A stretch of 35,796 nt of DNA from an uncultured Lachnospira sp. (GTDB lineage Bacteria; Bacillota; Clostridia; Lachnospirales; Lachnospiraceae). The notes beneath the pieces were generated by a model. It ran no database searches. It saw only the letters and a program-made list of their open reading frames with translations, and was not told the origin of the DNA. The stretch spans positions 1 to 35,796 of the forward strand of contig CAJUKN010000025.1 in assembly GCA_910587485.1 (NCBI GenBank), given 5' to 3'. The position numbers and the translations under genes were made by a program. Below, piece by piece: positions 31,056 to 35,796 of this stretch (the first letter of the stretch is position 1; each line of letters opens with the position of its first letter).

Positions 31056-31478
31056 TTTACCACCTCATTTATTGCTATTTTAACAGAAGATATGATATAA
31101 CTTATACCTGCTATATCTCAATTATACAAGAAGATGCTCATGCCTACAATATAATTCATATGAAATTTCTATGTACTATATTTTTTATCAACCGCCTGCA
31201 AATTTATCATAGAAATAAAAAAATAAAGGATTTGATAAGTGCTAAAAGCAAATATCAGTTGTATGTTTATTTTACAATTCTTTTTCTATCTGTTTAATTT
31301 TCAATCTTGATATATCATTCTTTTTATAATAAATAGATAGTTAATGAAAATAAAAAACTCTCTTTTCAGAATTGTGTACCTATTGGAAAATGACTTATAA
31401 ATATACATTGTAAATAGCAGATAAGTATTTTATAATCAAATATATAAATTGACATTTCTAAAGGAGAATTTATACAAA
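31056..31478. other. Gene-free AT-rich stretch upstream of rpn-type gene
   Basis: I see no supportable ORF, RNA gene or strong repeat here. It must contain the promoter of the minus-strand nuclease gene and of the plus-strand immunity-like gene, but no consensus -35/-10 pair stands out. Confidence 0.5.
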
Positions 31479-31919
31479 ATGAAAGATATTGAACAATATG
31501 GTTTGTTAAGAGATGACGAATGGGCGTTTTTTCCATGGTTGACCAGTCCCCGTCCACCATTTGACATTTGGGTCAAGCCAGAAGATATAGCACCATTCTT
31601 TTTTATACAGCATCACCCTTTTGCCTTGTCACTTTTATTAAGGATTGGTGATAGTTTTAAGATGGATATATTCAATAAATTAGGGGTGGAAGGCAGCAGC
31701 AAAGATTGGGAAATTCTTACAAAAGGGATTATAAAAGAGTGGGAGGAAAATAATAGTGGAATGGATATGTTTCATTTTGATTCGGATGAAGATATTTTTT
31801 GTGTATTTTCCCAGTATATAGATGATTTAATGTTGCTTGCTAAAATGCTTAGAGCAGCTTGCAATGATGAAAAGTCAATGCGCAATTATCTTGACATAGG
31901 TTTTAAAGAAAATGAATAA
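31479..31919 (+). CDS. Small protein, possibly Imm51-like immunity protein
   Basis: A 146-aa soluble acidic protein without signal peptide. The C-terminal part (FHFDSDEDIFCVFSQYIDDLMLLAKMLRAAC) has the FDSE..F...S.....L..LA..L layout seen in Imm51-type immunity proteins of polymorphic toxin systems. The N-terminal part (GLLRDDEWAFFPWLTSPRPPFDIWVKPEDIAPFFFIQHHPFALSLLL) is unfamiliar. I name this only as a possibility. No toxin gene is next to it, but orphan immunity genes are common in this kind of accessory patch. GGAG lies 12 nt upstream of the ATG. Confidence 0.6.
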   Translation: MKDIEQYGLLRDDEWAFFPWLTSPRPPFDIWVKPEDIAPFFFIQHHPFALSLLLRIGDSFKMDIFNKLGVEGSSKDWEILTKGIIKEWEENNSGMDMFHFDSDEDIFCVFSQYIDDLMLLAKMLRAACNDEKSMRNYLDIGFKENE

Positions 31920-31941
31920 GAACAAGTTATATGTTCTTATT
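31915..31941 (+). terminator. Hairpin over the stop codon of the immunity-like gene
   Basis: AATAAGAACA / TGTTCTTATT, a perfect 10-bp stem with a 7-nt loop that overlaps the TAA. No T-run follows, so termination is uncertain. Confidence 0.45.
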
Positions 31942-31987
31942 AACAGACAACAATCATTTATTTAAATCATAAACAACAAATAGTAAA

Positions 31988-32290
31988 TTAAAAATCCATT
32001 AAAAATATATCTGTTAAAGAAGTTAATCCATATTGAGAAATAATATCCTTTAATCTTTCTTTGATTTTTTCTCTGCTAAAATTATTTTCTTCAAAAAAAT
32101 CATCTGTTTTATCGTTCAAATAGGAATAGAATAGTAATGTTATTTCTAAATTTTTCAAATTTCCATTAGAAGTCAATTCATAAATTTGTTTTTTAGCTTC
32201 GCTAATATTTCCATTATCAACGAAATTCAAAAGACTATATAAGACTTCACTTTCTTTTGTTTCATTTAATAATTCTGCTGTTGGTGTATC
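31988..32290 (-). pseudogene. N-terminally truncated DUF6483-like remnant
   Basis: The reading frame is open from a TAA at 32291-32293 (minus strand) to the stop at 31988. It has no ATG or ribosome-binding site at its beginning. The translation runs DTPTAELLNETKES, then LLNFVDNGNISEAKKQIYEL and LFYSYLNDKTDDFFEENNFS. This looks like the helical C-terminal two thirds of DUF6483-type proteins, whose usual opening (about 30 residues) is missing. The lost 5' end is replaced by the promoter region of the GNAT gene. A TTG start at 32230 would give only 80 aa. I regard it as a decayed gene, and the family name is from memory. Confidence 0.5.
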
Positions 32291-32303
32291 TTAATAATTT
32301 TAG

Positions 32304-32331
32304 TTAAAAAAATGGTAATTAATGATATAAT
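32304..32331 (+). promoter_or_regulatory. Possible promoter of the short GNAT gene
   Basis: TTAAAA, 16 bp, TATAAT with an upstream TGA (extended -10). About 65 bp before the start. Confidence 0.4.
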
Positions 32332-32396
32332 AAATATGTTGTTGCAGATATATATGCTGTTTGCTATCAGTAAATCACAAGAAAAAAGGAGAAAAA

Positions 32397-32885
32397 ATGG
32401 ATATTGAATTTAAAAAAATAACAGAGTTTCCTCGTGGAACGCTTGCAGCTCTTTTGAAAGATGGCTATTCTTTTGAGCCAAAATTTGAGCGTGATTGGCA
32501 TAAACAATGGCAAGAGTTTGATGATTTTTTTTATGATAATCCTCATATTGCCGAGTTTAGTGGATTTATGACAGTCTTGGACGGAAAGCCTATAGGGTTT
32601 GTTTCATGGAATCCAACGAATCTGCCAGAATCAACAGAAGTTGGACACAATTGTATTTTGACGAAATACAAGGGGAACGGTTATGGAAAACGCCAGATGC
32701 AGGAGGCAGTTAGGCGTATGATTGCACAAGGAGCAAAAAAGATAGTTGTTTGGACAAATGAGATTTGTGTTCCAGCTCAACACACTTATGAAAGTGCAGG
32801 ATTTCAATTTGTAAAAAAGAGTGAAGAAACATTTTGCCCTGAATATGCAGGACAAAGAATACATTACGAAATTGTAGCAAGATAG
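32397..32885 (+). CDS. GNAT-family N-acetyltransferase (162 aa)
   Basis: Single-domain GNAT acetyltransferase, cytoplasmic, substrate unknown. The acetyl-CoA site is EVGHNCILTKYKGNGYGKRQMQEAVRRMIAQGAKKIVVWT (motif A with GNGYGK). It is followed by PAQHTYESAGFQFVKKSEE, the usual N/H..YE..GF element. The N-terminus (FPRGTLAALLKDGYSFEPKFERDWHKQWQEFDDFFYDN) is typical of small-molecule or aminoglycoside-like GNATs of Clostridia, but no drug specificity can be read off. GGAG lies before the ATG at 32397; the frame upstream to 32361 has no site. Confidence 0.9.
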   Translation: MDIEFKKITEFPRGTLAALLKDGYSFEPKFERDWHKQWQEFDDFFYDNPHIAEFSGFMTVLDGKPIGFVSWNPTNLPESTEVGHNCILTKYKGNGYGKRQMQEAVRRMIAQGAKKIVVWTNEICVPAQHTYESAGFQFVKKSEETFCPEYAGQRIHYEIVAR

Positions 32886-32979
32886 AAAAAAAGTATATAA
32901 GAAGAAAAAAGAGTTCGGTCATTCATCTTATAAAGTAACGCCATTTTAGATAATAATGTATATCCAAGTAAAAAACAGC

Positions 32980-33003
32980 ACTGCAGATAAATATATCTGC
33001 AGT
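32980..33003 (-). terminator. Terminator of the marR-kinase-MATE operon
   Basis: ACTGCAGATA / TATCTGCAGT, a perfect 10-bp stem with loop AATA. On the minus strand GCTG and then TTTTTT follow. It is about 60 bp after the MATE stop. Confidence 0.65.
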
Positions 33004-33065
33004 ACCTGCAATCAGACTATATTTACTTAAATATTTGATATTTAAAACAAATAATCTTTCTAACT

Positions 33066-34394
33066 CTAATAATGATATTTTCCCTTTTTTACAAAAATAA
33101 ATAAACCTGTCAGGAGAGCTGAGGTGATTTCCGCAACCACAATAGAAAGCCAAATGCCATCAATTCCAAGAAGAACAGGTAAAATCAAAACCGCTGCAAT
33201 TTGAAACAACAGTGTTCGCAAAAATGAAATCAATGCAGAAGTCAAACCATCATTTAAGGCTGTGAAGAATGAAGAACCATAAATGGAAATACTTGCAAAC
33301 AGGAATGAGAAGGAATAAATCTGAAAGGCTCTTATAGTCATTTCCATAAGATTCGCATCATAACTGACAAAGATTCCTGCCAGAGGTTTTGCTAAAAGCT
33401 CTGCGGCTGCAAACATAATCACTGCAAAAACTCCTATGATAACAAGGCTTTTTTTAAGCAGTCCTTTCATTTCATTATGATTTTGCGCACCATAATGGTA
33501 GCTGATAATTGGCGCTGTTCCTGTGGAGTAACCAATAAATACCGCAAGAAAAATCATATTCACATACATCAATACACCATATGCTGCAATGCCATTTTCG
33601 CCAGCATATTTTATTAGCTGAATATTATATAACATACTGACAATTGACATAGAAATGTTACTCATTAGTTCAGAAGAACCATTTGTGCAAGCCTTTAATA
33701 AAGCTTTTTGGTCTAATGTTGTTTTTGTCAGGCGAAGCAGGCTTGTATTTGGTCTGGCAAAATAAATAATCGGAATAATTCCTCCTAATACTTGGCTGAT
33801 TGCAGTTGCAACAGCAGCACCAACAAGCCCCCAAGAAAATACTGCGATAAATAGAGCATCCAATACCATGTTTGTAATGCCGCATATCAGTGTAATAACA
33901 AGACCAAGCTGAGGTTTTTCCGCTGTGATAAAAAAACTTTGAAATTCATACTGAAGCATAAAAAGAGGCAGTGATACAAGCAAAATCCGTCCATAAATTA
34001 CACAATTATCCAAAAGGATTCCTTCTGCGCCAAGCAATGAAGCAATTGGACGAATAAAAATGAAAGCAATCACTGCAATGATAATACCACTGACTGCAGT
34101 ACAATATACAAATAGCGAGAACAAACGCTTTGCCTTGTCATGGCTGCCCTCGCCCATTGTTTTTGAAACCAAAGCACTTCCTCCAGCTCCAAACATAAAA
34201 CCTATGGAAGCTAAAGCCATAATGACAGGCATAATCAGATTGACGGCGGCAAAAGGCGTTTTTCCCACATAATTTGAAACGAAAAAGCCGTCAACAATGC
34301 TGTACAATGATGTAAAAACCATCATAATAATAGATGGAAAAGCAAATCGCAATAGTTTTTTGTAGTCAAAATGGTCTGAAAGCTGAATGTGCAT
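33066..34394 (-). CDS. MATE-family multidrug/cation efflux transporter
   Basis: Twelve-helix antiporter that exports drugs or metabolites against Na+ or H+. At 442 aa it has family length. The opening FAFPSIIMMVFTSLYSIVDGFFVSNYVGKTPFAAVNLIMPVIM and the GAGGSALVSKTMGEG segment are classic for the DinF/NorM-like bacterial group. The internal repeat (YGVLMYVNMIFLAVFIGYSTGTAPIISYHYGAQN) begins the second half. I start at the ATG preceded by GGGAGG, only 2 bp after the upstream stop. It is the last gene of a tight operon with a MarR regulator, which suggests induction by the regulator's ligand. Confidence 0.95.
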   Translation of the reverse strand: MHIQLSDHFDYKKLLRFAFPSIIMMVFTSLYSIVDGFFVSNYVGKTPFAAVNLIMPVIMALASIGFMFGAGGSALVSKTMGEGSHDKAKRLFSLFVYCTAVSGIIIAVIAFIFIRPIASLLGAEGILLDNCVIYGRILLVSLPLFMLQYEFQSFFITAEKPQLGLVITLICGITNMVLDALFIAVFSWGLVGAAVATAISQVLGGIIPIIYFARPNTSLLRLTKTTLDQKALLKACTNGSSELMSNISMSIVSMLYNIQLIKYAGENGIAAYGVLMYVNMIFLAVFIGYSTGTAPIISYHYGAQNHNEMKGLLKKSLVIIGVFAVIMFAAAELLAKPLAGIFVSYDANLMEMTIRAFQIYSFSFLFASISIYGSSFFTALNDGLTSALISFLRTLLFQIAAVLILPVLLGIDGIWLSIVVAEITSALLTGLFIFVKKGKYHY

Positions 34395-34396
34395 AA

Positions 34397-35011
34397 TTAC
34401 CTCCCAAACCAGCGGGAAACAAATTCTGCAACCGCCAGTGTTAAATTTTTGATATTCCAATCGGTAGTGTTGACAACTAAATGATAGGTACTACAATCAC
34501 TCCATTTGCCACCTGCAAGCATTTCACGAGTTTTGGCTCGGTTTTTGTCAATACGCTGCATATAATTGATAATTTCCTTGCGAGATAAATTTTCACCTTT
34601 GTCAGCTCGTTCTATGCAGCGGCGAATTTTTGTTTCTTTATCCGCACAGACAAAAATACAAAACGGTTTTTGTTCTGCGAGTATGACATCAGCGTTTCGT
34701 CCAACAATCACACAATTTTTTCCAGCCTTTGCAATTTCTTCTATCACATGTTTTTGTTCTACCAAAAGGTTTGTCTGAACGGACTGTATCCTATTTATAC
34801 TAGAGAATGAATGGCGGAATGTCAGTGGTATTGTCTGCCATGAATGACTTTCTAAAGCTTTTTCCACATAATCATCATCAAGTCTTTTTTTTGCTGCGAT
34901 TGCAGTAATAATTTCACGGTCATAATAGTCATAATTGAACAGTTCAGCAAGACGTTTTCCTAATTCTCTGCCTCCACTGCCAAATTCACGACTAATTGTA
35001 ATAATATTCAT
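34397..35011 (-). CDS. Cytidylate-kinase-like protein (Cytidylate_kin2 family)
   Basis: P-loop kinase-like protein of the AAA/cytidylate-kinase-2 group. The N-terminal ITISREFGSGGRELGKRLAEL is the modified P-loop, followed by YYDREIITAIA. The middle has KNCVIVGRNADVILAEQKPFCIFVCAD, then RIDKNRAKTREML as the lid. Substrate is unproven; true cytidylate kinases have a different architecture. Family members often stand next to membrane transporters in Firmicutes, as here. The marR stop codon (TGA) overlaps an ATG at 35017 (ATGA, translational coupling). The ATG at 35011 has the better spacing to GGAG, so I use it; the difference is two residues. Confidence 0.88.
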   Translation of the reverse strand: MNIITISREFGSGGRELGKRLAELFNYDYYDREIITAIAAKKRLDDDYVEKALESHSWQTIPLTFRHSFSSINRIQSVQTNLLVEQKHVIEEIAKAGKNCVIVGRNADVILAEQKPFCIFVCADKETKIRRCIERADKGENLSRKEIINYMQRIDKNRAKTREMLAGGKWSDCSTYHLVVNTTDWNIKNLTLAVAEFVSRWFGR

Positions 35012-35013
35012 AA

Positions 35014-35451
35014 TCATAACTCCTTAATTTTTTCTTTGAAAGCAGCTAAATACTGTTCTGTCAATTCAATATAAAGATTTGTTTTTTCATCAGACCAAGA
35101 ATCGAAGATTTCATTTTCTATCTGAATCAATTTAGAAGCCGTATTATCGGCGAGCTGTCTGCCTTTTTCGGTAAGGCAGACTTTTTTCTTTCTCCCCTCA
35201 AATGATTTCAGATAAACAATATCTTCTGTTTCCAATTTGCGTAATGCAGAATTGATTGTTTGTTTGCTTGCTCCTGACATAAAAGTAATATCACTGAGTA
35301 AGCATTCACCATTGTTACAGTAGGTGGTGTAAAGGATTAACATGGTACTGTCTGACAAACCTAATTTGAATGTCGCTTCGTGATAAGCAGCAGTAATTTC
35401 GGATGATAACAAATTAAAGCGTTTCATCTGTTCGCAAATTAAAATATTCAT
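35014..35451 (-). CDS. MarR-family transcriptional regulator
   Basis: 145-aa winged-helix repressor. The DNA-binding core is LSDITFMSGASKQTINSALRKLETEDIVYLKSFEGRKKKVCLTEKGRQLA, with the wing in FEGRKKKVCL. N- and C-terminal helices form the dimer. A ligand that would release DNA is not predictable. It is the first gene of the operon with the kinase-like and MATE genes. Its own promoter is overlapped by two palindromes, so autorepression is likely. AGGAGG lies before the ATG. Confidence 0.94.
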   Translation of the reverse strand: MNILICEQMKRFNLLSSEITAAYHEATFKLGLSDSTMLILYTTYCNNGECLLSDITFMSGASKQTINSALRKLETEDIVYLKSFEGRKKKVCLTEKGRQLADNTASKLIQIENEIFDSWSDEKTNLYIELTEQYLAAFKEKIKEL

Positions 35452-35464
35452 AGTTTACCTCCTA

Positions 35465-35507
35465 GTACGATTTCGTACAAAGAGATAGTATAGTATGATT
35501 TCGTACT
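35465..35507. promoter_or_regulatory. Two MarR-type operators
   Basis: Site 1 is GTACGA-TT-TCGTAC (35465-35478), a perfect palindrome just downstream of the -10. Site 2 is AGTATGATTTCGTACT (35492-35507), one mismatch, inside the -35/-10 spacer. The centres are 28 bp apart. Binding there would block RNA polymerase. Confidence 0.8.
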
Positions 35508-35515
35508 AATGTCAA
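35487..35515 (-). promoter_or_regulatory. Promoter of the marR-kinase-MATE operon
   Basis: On the minus strand TTGACA, 17-bp spacer, TATACT. The start codon lies about 30 bp downstream of the predicted transcription start. Confidence 0.85.
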
Positions 35516-35686
35516 CAGAATATTTTTTTCATTTTTTTGCACAAAACGCCTTATGCTTTTTGCACAACAGTTAGGTTAAATATGTGTTGAGCTGCCATGA
35601 ACCAACAGAAAATTCTGTTCACAGTTTAAAATTTTTAAAATATAAAAATATTATTTAAAAAATAATTATAAAAACTTAAAAAATAC

Positions 35687-35715
35687 TTGACAATTAATGG
35701 AGTTTAATATAATAT
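35687..35715 (+). promoter_or_regulatory. Promoter of tRNA-Gly
   Basis: Perfect TTGACA with TAATAT at 17 bp (an overlapping TATAAT would give 15 bp). It ends about 26 bp before the tRNA. Confidence 0.75.
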
Positions 35716-35741
35716 AGTTCTTGCATTTGATTGAAAAATAA

Positions 35742-35796
<55 letters not shown>

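Overview
The window is low-GC, AT-rich bacterial chromosome. Strong GGAGG-type ribosome-binding sites, a type III glutamine synthetase, a class B sortase, an FtsEX/M23/S41 cell-wall cluster and a motility-type YjfB peptide point to Clostridia, most likely Lachnospiraceae. The genus cannot be fixed from the sequence alone.

Layout. 1-3.4 kb is an accessory-looking patch: a complete tyrosine recombinase, about 650 bp without genes, a decayed IS256-type transposase, an unknown 151-aa gene, and two tandemly duplicated small XRE/HTH regulators that carry the same 34-bp upstream block. 3.4-8 kb, minus strand, holds glnN behind an attenuator-like hairpin, then srtB and fba. 8-17.8 kb is a mixed set: small membrane protein, zinc-ribbon membrane protein, cyclophilin, two-part GNAT protein, single-pass membrane protein, DUF624 protein, a PII protein with Phe at residue 51, a multi-pass membrane protein, DUF2156, YkgJ and an unknown protein. 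tRNA-Gln(CTG) with its own promoter and terminator sits at 17.9 kb. It is followed by cvfB, ridA, a CPBP protease, yjfB and an orphan UgpC/MsmX-type ATPase. 22.5-29 kb is a plus-strand run: CdaR/PucR-type regulator, ftsE, ftsX, M23 hydrolase, S41 protease and SIMPL protein. 29-32.9 kb is accessory: a gene broken by one in-frame TAG, an Rpn/PD-(D/E)XK protein, an immunity-like protein, a truncated DUF6483-like remnant and a GNAT. 33-35.5 kb is a tight minus-strand operon, marR - cytidylate-kinase-like - MATE exporter, with a well-formed promoter overlapped by two palindromic operators. A partial tRNA-Gly(GCC) is cut by the right edge.

How genes work together. glnN and the PII protein are nitrogen-assimilation parts, though not adjacent. 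FtsEX with the M23 hydrolase is the known pairing in which an ABC-type complex gates a septal peptidoglycan hydrolase. marR/MATE looks like a self-regulated export operon.

Most interesting signal. A five-copy, non-coding, structured leader element lies immediately upstream of the start codons of unrelated genes (about 1692, 8344, 11363, 13220 and 28246). Two helices can be drawn, and both show compensatory base changes between copies. Their order (a-b-a'-b') means they form either an H-type pseudoknot or two competing hairpins next to the Shine-Dalgarno. I do not recognise it as a named RNA class. A second dispersed stem-loop family (three copies, conserved 7-nt loop) lies downstream of genes.
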